Shown piece after piece: positions 24,726 through 30,896 of a stretch of DNA of 30,896 bases (position 1 is its first letter; each line of letters begins with the position of its first letter). The notes under the pieces are model-generated. The model did not search any database and had not been told where the DNA came from. It was given only the letters and a program-made list of their open reading frames with translations. Both the position numbers and the translations under genes were made by a program. Source of the stretch: Fen731 sp964354265 (GTDB taxonomy: Bacteria > Actinomycetota > Humimicrobiia > Humimicrobiales > Humimicrobiaceae); contig CAYGYY010000020.1 of assembly GCA_964354265.1 (NCBI GenBank), positions 1-30,896 on the forward strand. The letters run 5' to 3'.

Positions 24726-25496
24726 ATGAATGAATCGGGACGCAACCAGGTAAAAAATAACTTCTGCTTTTTTTGGCTCTCAAAATCGCCGGGATTCTTT
24801 TTAGCGCTTTCATTGCGAAAAAACGGGAATATGAAAGTCTTTTATGGGTCAAAAAAAGATGAAAAAGCATTGATAAACAGGGAAAAGTTTTTTAAAGAAA
24901 TCGGGGTCCCTGGTGAAAAAGTCGTAAGCGTCAAGTCTGTGCATGGAGATAATATAGTAATAGTCACAGAAAAAGACTGCGGAAAATTTATTGATGGCGC
25001 TGATGGTTTAATAACAGGCTGCAGGGATGTTTATTTGTCGATTACCATTGCTGATTGTCTTCCTGTAATAATTTTCAGTATAGAAAAACCGGCAATAAGC
25101 CTGCTCCACTGCGGGTGGAAGGGCCTGGAAAAGGGTATCATAGGCAAATCAGTATTAAGAATCAAGCATAGTTTTAATATTGATCCCGATAATCTTTATG
25201 CAGGCATAGGTCCAGGGATAGGCAAGTGTCATTATGAAGTGGGGGTAGACTTCCAGGAAAAATTCATGGCTTACCCTGATGCTTTCCTGCAGAGACGCGG
25301 GAGGATTTTTGCAGATATAAAATCAATTGCGCAAAAACAGCTGGAGGATGCTGGTGTCAAACTGGAAAACATAGATACCAGCCCGGTTTGCACTTACTGT
25401 GAGGCAGACAGGTATTTTTCGCATAGAAAAGATAAATCAGAGCCTGTTAAAGCAATGATTGCAGTTGCAGGAATAAGGTGTGACTCTACTTGCTAA
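24726..25496 (+). CDS. pgeF: PgeF/YfiH-type multi-copper-oxidase-like protein (peptidoglycan/purine nucleoside enzyme family)
   Basis: This protein of about 256 residues belongs to the COG1496 (DUF152, YfiH/LACC1) family. Numbered from the upstream ATG at 24699, the conserved active-site triad is His82 (VKSVHGDN), Cys120 (TIADCLPV) and His137 (LLHCGWKG). A C-terminal GIGPGIGKCHYEVG segment is also typical. Family members act as purine nucleoside phosphorylases or adenosine deaminases; some are annotated polyphenol oxidase or as an editing enzyme for peptidoglycan precursors. The ATG at 24726 has GGGGA about ten bases upstream and is preferred; the one at 24699 adds nine residues and has no clear site. 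It is convergent with the OsmC gene, 32 bases away. Confidence 0.85.
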   Translation: MNESGRNQVKNNFCFFWLSKSPGFFLALSLRKNGNMKVFYGSKKDEKALINREKFFKEIGVPGEKVVSVKSVHGDNIVIVTEKDCGKFIDGADGLITGCRDVYLSITIADCLPVIIFSIEKPAISLLHCGWKGLEKGIIGKSVLRIKHSFNIDPDNLYAGIGPGIGKCHYEVGVDFQEKFMAYPDAFLQRRGRIFADIKSIAQKQLEDAGVKLENIDTSPVCTYCEADRYFSHRKDKSEPVKAMIAVAGIRCDSTC

Positions 25497-25528
25497 AGAG
25501 CTCGATAATACCAATATATCAAATAAAA

Positions 25529-25954
25529 CTACACTAAAGCTGCATCAAGTTCAATTGGAGTTGCTGCCAGAGCTTGTGATACAGGACATCCCGTCTTGGC
25601 CTCGCCTGCAAATTTTAAGAAGGTTTTTTCATCAATGCCGGGAACATCTCCACGGGTCAATAGAAGTATTTTTGTTATCTTGAATCCATCCGCAACTTTA
25701 TCTATATGAACATTTGCTTCTGTCGAAACCCTTACAGGTTTAAAACCATTCTGCTCAAGCATAAAGGACAGAGCCATAGAATAGCAGGCAGCGTGAGCAG
25801 CGCCTATAAGTTCCTCCGGGTTTGTGCCCTTTTCGTCGCCAAATCTTGTAGCAAAAGAATAGGCGCCTTTAAATAAACCGCTTTCTACTTCTACAACGCC
25901 TTTACTATCCATAAGACTGCTTTCCCATGAAGCCTTTGCTTTTCTAACAGCCAT
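25529..25954 (-). CDS. OsmC-family peroxiredoxin
   Basis: This 141-residue OsmC/Ohr-fold thiol peroxidase has two redox cysteines, Cys57 (AAHAACYSMAL) and Cys123 (AKTGCPVSQAL), at the spacing usual for the family. Arg37 (SFATRF) and Glu48 are placed where the catalytic Arg and Glu normally lie. The NPEELIGAAHAACYSM sequence is closer to OsmC than to Ohr. It detoxifies organic hydroperoxides and would act in the cytoplasm, a common need in anaerobes briefly exposed to oxygen. A GGAGG ribosome site on the minus strand precedes the ATG. It is divergent from the riboswitch-controlled gene, with 446 bases between the two starts. Confidence 0.93.
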   Translation of the reverse strand: MAVRKAKASWESSLMDSKGVVEVESGLFKGAYSFATRFGDEKGTNPEELIGAAHAACYSMALSFMLEQNGFKPVRVSTEANVHIDKVADGFKITKILLLTRGDVPGIDEKTFLKFAGEAKTGCPVSQALAATPIELDAALV

Positions 25955-26071
25955 GACTATTACCTCCGAATTATTTTTAATTAATATTTTATATTTTTTG
26001 AATTATATTATCTTTTAATATCAAAAGCACTCCTTCAATGATTATAATTACTAAAAAACTTAAAAAATACC

Positions 26072-26099
26072 TTGACATTATAAATATATATTATATTAT
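26072..26099 (+). promoter_or_regulatory. Predicted sigma-A-type promoter for the riboswitch transcript
   Basis: A consensus -35 TTGACA at 26072-26077 is followed, after 16 bases, by TATTAT (26094-26099) as a -10 candidate. Transcription would start near 26106, leaving a leader of about 55 bases before the riboswitch. The AT-rich setting makes the -10 less certain than the -35. A second TATAAT at 26162 overlaps the riboswitch P1 stem and would give a truncated aptamer, so it is less likely. Confidence 0.6.
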
Positions 26100-26162
26100 T
26101 ATTAAAAATTGTGTATTAAAATATATATAAGTTTATTTGATAATTAAATAGAATAATATTTT

Positions 26163-26240
26163 ATAATAGAGGCGATGACCTGCATTTCATTATTTGGGCA
26201 CTTAGAAATGCAGCGAGCCAGTAGTGCAACCGGCTATTAT
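26163..26240 (+). ncRNA. Cyclic-di-GMP-II riboswitch aptamer
   Basis: The core TTGGGCACTT (26194-26203) and AGTAGTGCAACCG (26220-26232) match, base for base, the conserved core of the class II c-di-GMP riboswitch as known from Clostridium acetobutylicum. Covarying elements are present: P1 ATAATAG/CTATTAT (26163-26169/26234-26240), P2 TGCATTTC/GAAATGCA (26181-26188/26205-26212), and the pseudoknot GCACT/AGTGC (26198-26202/26223-26227). The P1 and P2 sequences differ from the Clostridium example while the pairing is kept, which argues for real structure. The class senses the bacterial second messenger c-di-GMP. An intrinsic terminator follows at 26329-26366, then a gene for a secreted protein at 26401. 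Confidence 0.93.
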
Positions 26241-26328
26241 TATTCTGATTATTGTGGACTTTTTATTATAGTATGAACTTTTACGCTGACCTGTTTTATT
26301 TCACAATATTTTAAGACAAATCAAGCTT

Positions 26329-26366
26329 AGCCATTCAGCCTCTATCTGGATGGCTTTTTTATTTTT
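26329..26366 (+). terminator. Intrinsic terminator of the riboswitch expression platform
   Basis: AGCCATTCAG and CTGGATGGCT form a 10-bp stem (one G-T pair) with a seven-base loop, followed directly by TTTTTT and then ATTTTT. This is a canonical Rho-independent terminator on the + strand. It lies 88 bases after the c-di-GMP-II aptamer and ends about 35 bases before the start codon of the downstream gene, the position expected for transcription attenuation. Confidence 0.9.
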
Positions 26367-26400
26367 AATTATTAAATCTTTACACCGGGAGGAAAAAGAA

Positions 26401-26796
26401 ATGAAAAACATGAAAAAAATGATCTTTGCAATGATTGCAATTTTCTTTATTGCTTCACTGCTGATTCCCTGCGTAAGCATTTTTGCAGATTCAGGCCCTG
26501 AAGTATATACAAAAAAATCAGACTATCAGCCTGATAAAAACGTAATGATAGCTGGAGAAGGGTTTTTGCCTAAAGAATCTTATACTATTGTAATTTCAGG
26601 ACCGGACAATGATTATAATAAAGAAGTTTCTGATAAAATATGCACAGATAAAAAAGGTTGTTTTAAATACAAATACCAGCTTGAAGATATATCAGAAGAT
26701 TTTAATCCTGTTGGTACATATACTGTAAGTGTATTTGATCTGGCCGGCAATTTTATTGCAGGCACCACTTTCACTGATGGAACCGTAAGGTGGTAA
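26401..26796 (+). CDS. Small secreted protein, probable Ig-like/adhesin-type domain, under c-di-GMP riboswitch control
   Basis: This 131-residue protein has a signal peptide (charged MKNMKK, hydrophobic core to about residue 28, probable cleavage after SIFA at 29). The mature part of about 100 residues has the beta-rich pattern YQPDKNVMIAGEGFLPKESY and ends TYTVSVFDLAGNFIAGTTF. This resembles single Ig-like/extracellular beta-sandwich repeats of surface proteins; the resemblance is general and the family is not named. Two cysteines (81 and 87) could form a small disulfide. An upstream in-frame ATG at 26350 lies inside the terminator. The ATG at 26401 follows GGGAGG and is the clear start. It is predicted to be controlled by the c-di-GMP-II riboswitch at 26163. 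Confidence 0.85.
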   Translation: MKNMKKMIFAMIAIFFIASLLIPCVSIFADSGPEVYTKKSDYQPDKNVMIAGEGFLPKESYTIVISGPDNDYNKEVSDKICTDKKGCFKYKYQLEDISEDFNPVGTYTVSVFDLAGNFIAGTTFTDGTVRW

Positions 26797-26837
26797 TAAA
26801 AACAGGTTATATTAGCACAATAGACCTTAAAGAAAAT

Positions 26838-26880
26838 AAAAATACGGTCCGGCAAATCAGTTAACCAGGCCGTATTTTTA
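26838..26880. terminator. Bidirectional intrinsic terminator between convergent genes
   Basis: AAAAATACGGTC pairs with GGCCGTATTTTT across 18 bases, a 12-bp stem with one wobble. The arms' own A and T runs give a U-tract in either direction. It lies between the riboswitch-controlled gene (+) and the ZIP transporter (-), whose stop codon is 16 bases away, and would serve both. Confidence 0.85.
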
Positions 26881-26895
26881 TTGTTTATCTGCTTG

Positions 26896-27657
26896 CTACT
26901 TTAGGAGTACAAGGCTGGCAATCATGACCGCTATGCCTATGATGAAACTAAGAACAGGCAGATGGTTGTAACCATAAGAATGCGAAACCGGCAGCAGCTC
27001 ATCCACTGAAATAAATGCCATTAGACCTGCTATCCCGGAAAGAATATAACCCAGAATTACAGGATTAAGGTATGGCAGCAATACAAGCGCAGTAAGCAGC
27101 GCTCCTATCGGCTCTACTATACCCGAGAGAAAAGACCATAGAAAAGCCTTGCCCCTGCTCCCGGTTGCTTTATAAACCGGCAATGAGACTGCGAGACCTT
27201 CAGGGATATTGTGGATCGCTATTGCTACAGCAATCGCTGCGCCGATTCTTAAATCAACAATAGAGCTATAAAATGTAGCCATTCCTTCAGGAAAATTGTG
27301 TATTCCTATTCCCAGGGCAAGAAAAAGTCCTGTCCGCAGAAGCCTTTTATTTGTGTTTTCGTTTATTTTTTCCTTCTGTCCTATATATTCATGAGGTATG
27401 AAATAGTCGATTATAAATATAAAAATAAATCCGGCTAAAAAAGCTATGCTTGCTTTTAAAAACCCGAGTGTTATAAAACTGGAAGGAAGAAGTTCAAAAA
27501 AAGATATCCCCATCATGATTCCTGCAGTAAAACCAAGCACAAAGCTCATTAATTTAGGGTTTTCCTTTTTAAAAAAAAGCCCCAGCAGGCTACCTACAGT
27601 TGTAGATAATCCTGCTAATGATGTCAGGAGCAATGCTTTTAAAACATAGGGGTCCAT
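26896..27657 (-). CDS. ZIP-family divalent metal transporter (ZupT-like)
   Basis: This is a 253-residue membrane protein with about eight helices. The metal-binding motifs GIGIHNFPEGMA (His120, Glu124) in one helix and IAIHNIPEGLAVS (His149, Glu153) in the next, plus SGIVEPIGA (Glu182), are the ZIP-family signature of the ZupT/GufA branch. It would take up Zn2+, Fe2+ or Mn2+; several metal-dependent isomerases and dehydrogenases in the nearby island could use these, though no functional link is shown. The ribosome site is weak (AT-rich leader). It is convergent with the secreted-protein gene and divergent from glnS; 196 bases separate its start from that of glnS. Confidence 0.93.
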   Translation of the reverse strand: MDPYVLKALLLTSLAGLSTTVGSLLGLFFKKENPKLMSFVLGFTAGIMMGISFFELLPSSFITLGFLKASIAFLAGFIFIFIIDYFIPHEYIGQKEKINENTNKRLLRTGLFLALGIGIHNFPEGMATFYSSIVDLRIGAAIAVAIAIHNIPEGLAVSLPVYKATGSRGKAFLWSFLSGIVEPIGALLTALVLLPYLNPVILGYILSGIAGLMAFISVDELLPVSHSYGYNHLPVLSFIIGIAVMIASLVLLK

Positions 27658-27731
27658 TTTAATTGCATTTTATTTTTAGCTGTTTTAAAAATTATTTGAA
27701 TCTAATTTTTCTACATAAATAATACAGTATT

Positions 27732-27760
27732 TTGACAATAAGTACCCGTTTTTTTAAAAT
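27732..27760 (+). promoter_or_regulatory. Predicted sigma-A promoter of glnS
   Basis: TTGACA at 27732-27737 and TAAAAT at 27755-27760 are separated by exactly 17 bases, a near-consensus vegetative promoter. The transcript would begin near 27767, leaving a leader of about 87 bases before the GlnRS start codon. No T-box features were recognised in that leader. Confidence 0.7.
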
Positions 27761-27853
27761 ATATGTTTAACATTTACATAGGCTTTCCTGGATATTTCAT
27801 TTCTGGAAAAGTTTTTCAAAAAATAAAGCTATTTTTTAAAGAAGAGGCAATAA

Positions 27854-29536
27854 ATGGGCGGTATGGCAGTGGAAAAATCAGACTTCATAAGGGATATCAT
27901 AAACCTGGATATTGAACAGGGCAGGAACAACACAAAAGTGCATACAAGGTTCCCTCCGGAGCCAAACGGATATCTTCATATAGGGCATGCAAAAGCAATA
28001 TGCCTCAATTTTGGGCTGGCTCATGGATATGGAGGGCTCTGTAACCTGAGGTTTGACGACACAAATCCAGTCAAAGAAGAGTTTGAGTATGTGGAGTCCA
28101 TAAAGAAAGATATAAGATGGCTTGGATTTGACTGGCAGGAAAGGGAATATTATGCGTCAGACTATTTTGAAAAGCTGTATGAGTTTGCAGTTGCGCTCAT
28201 AAAAAAGGGCAAAGCATATGTATGCGACCTGAGCGCTGAACAGATAAGGCAGCACAGGGGTACACTTACAGCACCGGGCAGAAATAGTCCATACAGGTGC
28301 CGGACAGCTGATGAAAACCTCAAGCTTTTTGAAGAAATGCGTAATGGAAGTTTTCCTGACGGCTCAAGGGTTTTGCGCGCAAAAATAGACATGTCTTCAC
28401 CGAACCTCAATATGCGCGACCCTGTCATGTACCGCATACTTCATGCAAGCCATCACCGCACACAGGATAGGTGGAGCATTTACCCTACATACGACTGGGC
28501 GCACGGCCAGTCAGATTCAATTGAAAGGATCACGCATTCTATCTGCACGCTTGAGTTTGAAGACCACAGGCCGCTTTATGACTGGTTTATTGAACAGCTC
28601 GGAATACATCATCCCAGGCAAATAGAGTTTGCAAGGCTAAATCTTACCTATACTGTAATGAGTAAGAGGATGCTCCTTGAACTGGTGGAAAAAAAATATG
28701 TTTCAGGGTGGGATGACCCAAGGTTGCCCACAATCTCAGGAATGAGGCGAAGAGGATATACCCCTGAAGCCATACGCAATTTCTGTCAGGCTATTGGCAT
28801 AGCCAAGGCTGAAAGCACCGTGGATATGGCATTCCTTGAGCATTTTATCAGGGAGGATTTAAACAAAAAGGCGCCAAGGGTAATGGGGGTGTTAAACCCT
28901 TTAAAAGTCATAATAGATAATTATCCGGATGGGCTCGACGAAGAGCTTGATGCTGTAAATAATCCTGAAGACCTTTCTGCAGGTACAAGGAAAATCCCGT
29001 TTTCAAAGATAATATATATTGAGCAGGATGATTTCATGGAAGAACCTTCCGCTAAATTTTACCGCCTGGGACCAGGAAGGGAAGTGCGCCTGAGATATGC
29101 CTATTTTATAAAGTGCCAGAATGCCATTAAAGATAAAAACGGCCATATATCAGAGCTTCACTGCACTTATGACCCTGCAACAAAAGGAGGAGATTCTCCT
29201 GACGGCAGGAAGGTTAAGTCAACAATCCACTGGGTTTCGGCAAAACACCGCATAAATGCTGAAGCCAGGCTCTATGAAAAATTATTTGCAGTTGAAAACC
29301 CCCTCAAAACTGAGCAGGAGGGTAATTTTAAGGATAACCTGAATGCAAATTCCCTGAAAGTCGTTAAAAATTGCGCACTTGAGCCTTCACTTGCTGCTTC
29401 AAGACCGGGCGATATCTTCCAGTTTGAAAGGCTCGGGTATTTCTGCGCAGATACTGATACAGCATATGGAAAACCGGTTTTTAACAGGACCGTTACTTTA
29501 AAAGATGAATGGGTACGGTTAAAGGAAAAAGCGTAA
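27854..29536 (+). CDS. glnS: Glutaminyl-tRNA synthetase
   Basis: This 560-residue class I aminoacyl-tRNA synthetase has FPPEPNGYLHIGHAKAIC (HIGH motif at 42-45) and VMSKR (about residues 268-272) as the KMSKS equivalent. The GlnRS-specific segments NLRFDDTNPVKEEFEYVES and IYPTYDWAHGQSDSIE are present, and the C-terminal half carries the two-part anticodon-binding beta-barrel region. Its length equals the bacterial GlnRS norm (about 550), with no extra amidotransferase domain. Starts at 27854 or 27863 (third codon later) are both possible; the first follows AAGAAGAGG. GlnRS is absent from many Gram-positive lineages, which use GatCAB instead, so its presence carries taxonomic information. Confidence 0.96.
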   Translation: MGGMAVEKSDFIRDIINLDIEQGRNNTKVHTRFPPEPNGYLHIGHAKAICLNFGLAHGYGGLCNLRFDDTNPVKEEFEYVESIKKDIRWLGFDWQEREYYASDYFEKLYEFAVALIKKGKAYVCDLSAEQIRQHRGTLTAPGRNSPYRCRTADENLKLFEEMRNGSFPDGSRVLRAKIDMSSPNLNMRDPVMYRILHASHHRTQDRWSIYPTYDWAHGQSDSIERITHSICTLEFEDHRPLYDWFIEQLGIHHPRQIEFARLNLTYTVMSKRMLLELVEKKYVSGWDDPRLPTISGMRRRGYTPEAIRNFCQAIGIAKAESTVDMAFLEHFIREDLNKKAPRVMGVLNPLKVIIDNYPDGLDEELDAVNNPEDLSAGTRKIPFSKIIYIEQDDFMEEPSAKFYRLGPGREVRLRYAYFIKCQNAIKDKNGHISELHCTYDPATKGGDSPDGRKVKSTIHWVSAKHRINAEARLYEKLFAVENPLKTEQEGNFKDNLNANSLKVVKNCALEPSLAASRPGDIFQFERLGYFCADTDTAYGKPVFNRTVTLKDEWVRLKEKA

Positions 29537-29673
29537 AAAGAAAAAGCATTTAATATAAAATGATTAAAAAATAAGTCGGAAATAATTCAGTTTATGGTAT
29601 AAATATAATAATGAAACATCGCTGCATTAGTGACCGGGATTAAAATTTTGAAGGACATCAGGATTGCATTATA

Positions 29674-30612
29674 ATGAAAAATTTAATTTTTAAATCAAGG
29701 GCTTTTTCTTTTTTTATAGTAATTATAATTTATGTTGCCGCCTTTTTTGGCGGATTTTTTATTTTCGGTTTGTCCGGCAGCCTGAATCCCCTGATAGCTT
29801 TCTTTCTTGCTGATATTGCAGCCACAGTCATAGTTTGGCTCGCTGGTATTGTTTTAAAAAATTCCAGCGTATATGACCCTTACTGGAGTGTTGCTCCTCT
29901 GGTTTTCATTCCAGCCTGGATTGCATCAGCAAAAGAGCAGTTTTTGCTTGTAGACCTGCTTTTTATTATTGCAGTATTTGTCTGGGGTTTAAGGCTTACT
30001 GTAAACTGGGCCCTAAGGTGGAAAGGTTTAGGCCAACAGGACTGGCGATACACTATGCTGAGGGAAAAATCACCGAAGATGTGGTTTATTACAAATCTTG
30101 TCGGTATAAATGTAATGCCAACGATTTTTGTTTACCTGTCTTTAATACCGGCATATTGCGCAATAACCCGGGATTTGAGCTTGAATGCTCCATTGCAGCT
30201 TCTAAAAGACTGGCAACCCCAAGACATGGCAAATTTGCCGGCTGCAATTGCAGGTTTTGTAATTTGTATTGCAGCAGTAGCTATCCAGGCTATTGCGGAC
30301 AGACAAATGGATAATTTCAAAAGAGATGCCCATGATAAAAGCAAGTATATTGACAGTGGACTCTGGCGCTACTCACGCCATCCCAATTATTTTGGAGAGG
30401 TTCTTTTCTGGTGGGGAATATGGATCATCCAGATGGGTTTTATTCCACAGCTATGGATTACTCTAATCGGGCCAGTCTCCATGACTCTTTTGTTTCTTTT
30501 TATCAGTATACCAATGATGGAAAATCATATAGCTGCATCAAAACCTGGCTATATTACTTACCGGAAAAAAGTATCTATGCTTATACCGTGGATGCGTTCA
30601 GGCAGAAAATGA
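29674..30612 (+). CDS. DUF1295 integral membrane protein (steroid 5-alpha-reductase/isoprenylcysteine methyltransferase-like)
   Basis: This 312-residue protein has several hydrophobic helices and the DUF1295 signature YSRHPNYFGEVLFWWGIW (about residues 233-250) near the C-terminus, preceded by AIADRQMDNFK. The SRHPNYxGE motif is shared by the NAD(P)H-dependent steroid 5-alpha reductase-like family and the ICMT fold, where it contacts the cofactor. The reaction and substrate of bacterial members are usually unknown. The start ATG lacks a close ribosome site, although AAGGA is about 20 bases upstream. It is 137 bases after glnS and may have its own promoter. Confidence 0.87.
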   Translation: MKNLIFKSRAFSFFIVIIIYVAAFFGGFFIFGLSGSLNPLIAFFLADIAATVIVWLAGIVLKNSSVYDPYWSVAPLVFIPAWIASAKEQFLLVDLLFIIAVFVWGLRLTVNWALRWKGLGQQDWRYTMLREKSPKMWFITNLVGINVMPTIFVYLSLIPAYCAITRDLSLNAPLQLLKDWQPQDMANLPAAIAGFVICIAAVAIQAIADRQMDNFKRDAHDKSKYIDSGLWRYSRHPNYFGEVLFWWGIWIIQMGFIPQLWITLIGPVSMTLLFLFISIPMMENHIAASKPGYITYRKKVSMLIPWMRSGRK

Positions 30613-30669
30613 GGGATTTTTAACTATTGGACCGGTTAAGTTCTAAACCTGGATAATTAATGGTCCAGA

Positions 30670-30896
30670 TTAAGAATCATCAGGGCCTTTCATGTATTCA
30701 CTCTGCCAGACAGGGTCAAATAATTCATGGAGCTCCATGCTGTATTCAACCATTTTTTGTTTGTATTCGGCATCCTTCCTGATTTCCATAGCCGGAAGGT
30801 CTTCATCCTCAGGGTCATATTCATCAAGCCACTTCATAAACTGCTGGTGGTGGTCACGGAACTGGCAGGGTGTAAGCAGGTTGCCAGGATCTTTCG
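30670..30896 (-). CDS. 3' end of an unknown acidic protein, truncated by the window edge
   Basis: An open frame on the minus strand runs off the right edge and stops at 30670-30672, giving 74 C-terminal residues. The visible sequence is acidic and rich in Glu, Asp, Gln and aromatic residues (QQFMKWLDEYDPEDEDLP; LFDPVWQSEYMKGPDDS at the end). There is no hydrophobic segment and a single Cys near the break. Codon usage matches the neighbours. No family is recognised. The call rests on the uninterrupted frame and coding-like composition; it is convergent with the DUF1295 gene, about 57 bases apart. Confidence 0.6.
   Translation of the reverse strand, partial: KDPGNLLTPCQFRDHHQQFMKWLDEYDPEDEDLPAMEIRKDAEYKQKMVEYSMELHELFDPVWQSEYMKGPDDS

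Noticed and set aside
24544..24729. A 61-residue open frame in the gap before the pgeF-like gene
   Set aside because: It has no ribosome site, mostly uninformative composition and overlaps the start of the real gene. The 24443-24698 gap otherwise shows only a weak CCGGA/TCCGG hairpin.
26174..26200. GGCGATGACC considered as a fluoride riboswitch start
   Set aside because: The fluoride pattern needs a closing GCC helix and a GCTGATG-like pseudoknot, neither of which is present. The same region fits the c-di-GMP-II core exactly.
26350..26400. Longer N-terminus for the small secreted protein
   Set aside because: It would begin inside the terminator stem and contains the ribosome site; the product would have a second hydrophobic stretch before the normal signal peptide.
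1..30896. tRNA, rRNA, CRISPR arrays, prophage and transposase genes
   Set aside because: None of the intergenic gaps showed a cloverleaf with T-loop consensus or regularly spaced repeats, and none of the proteins looks like a transposase, integrase or phage protein.

Overview
The window comes from an AT-rich, probably anaerobic bacterium. It has strong AGGAGG-type ribosome binding sites, frequent AGG/AGA arginine codons, TTG starts, a lipoprotein sugar-binding protein with a Thr/Glu/Ala-rich linker, and a class II cyclic-di-GMP riboswitch (a motif best known from Clostridia). Bacillota or a deep-branching, low-GC Actinomycetota lineage both fit; the sequence alone does not decide. Both ends of the window cut through genes.

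Region 1 (1-4523, + strand) holds a glycerol-3-phosphate-oxidation-like set: a GlpA/GlpO-type FAD oxidoreductase with a C-terminal BFD-like [2Fe-2S] domain (5'-truncated), a second FAD/NAD oxidoreductase and a DUF1667 Cys-rich protein. A DUF2871 membrane protein and an MFS transporter follow. Region 2 (4714-22800, + strand) is one long carbohydrate catabolism island. It has two TIM-barrel isomerase/epimerases, a LacI-type regulator, a complete RbsA/RbsC/RbsB-type ABC importer, a third isomerase, and an MtaA-like member of the uroporphyrinogen decarboxylase superfamily. A Gfo/Idh/MocA dehydrogenase, a D-psicose/D-tagatose 3-epimerase-like enzyme, a cupin mannose-6-phosphate-isomerase-like protein, another isomerase, a zinc alcohol dehydrogenase, a XylA-like isomerase and an FGGY kinase complete it. 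Six different xylose-isomerase-like TIM barrels lie in one cluster. The likely logic is import, redox and isomerisation/epimerisation of an unusual sugar, polyol or glycoside, then phosphorylation. The substrate cannot be read from sequence, and no aldolase is visible.

Region 3 (22864-30896) is mixed. It holds a small coiled-coil protein gene (-), an orphan TadG-like pilus-assembly protein, a PgeF/YfiH-type multi-copper-oxidase-like protein, an OsmC protein (-), a small secreted protein under a c-di-GMP-II riboswitch with its own promoter and intrinsic terminator, a ZIP metal transporter (-), glutaminyl-tRNA synthetase with a near-consensus promoter, a DUF1295 membrane protein, and the 3' end of an unknown acidic protein (-).

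The most notable finding is the c-di-GMP-II riboswitch at 26163-26240, identified from its conserved core, followed by an intrinsic terminator just before the gene for an exported protein of about 130 residues. The second is the six-isomerase island with its embedded MtaA-like protein. No tRNA, rRNA, CRISPR array or transposase gene was seen.
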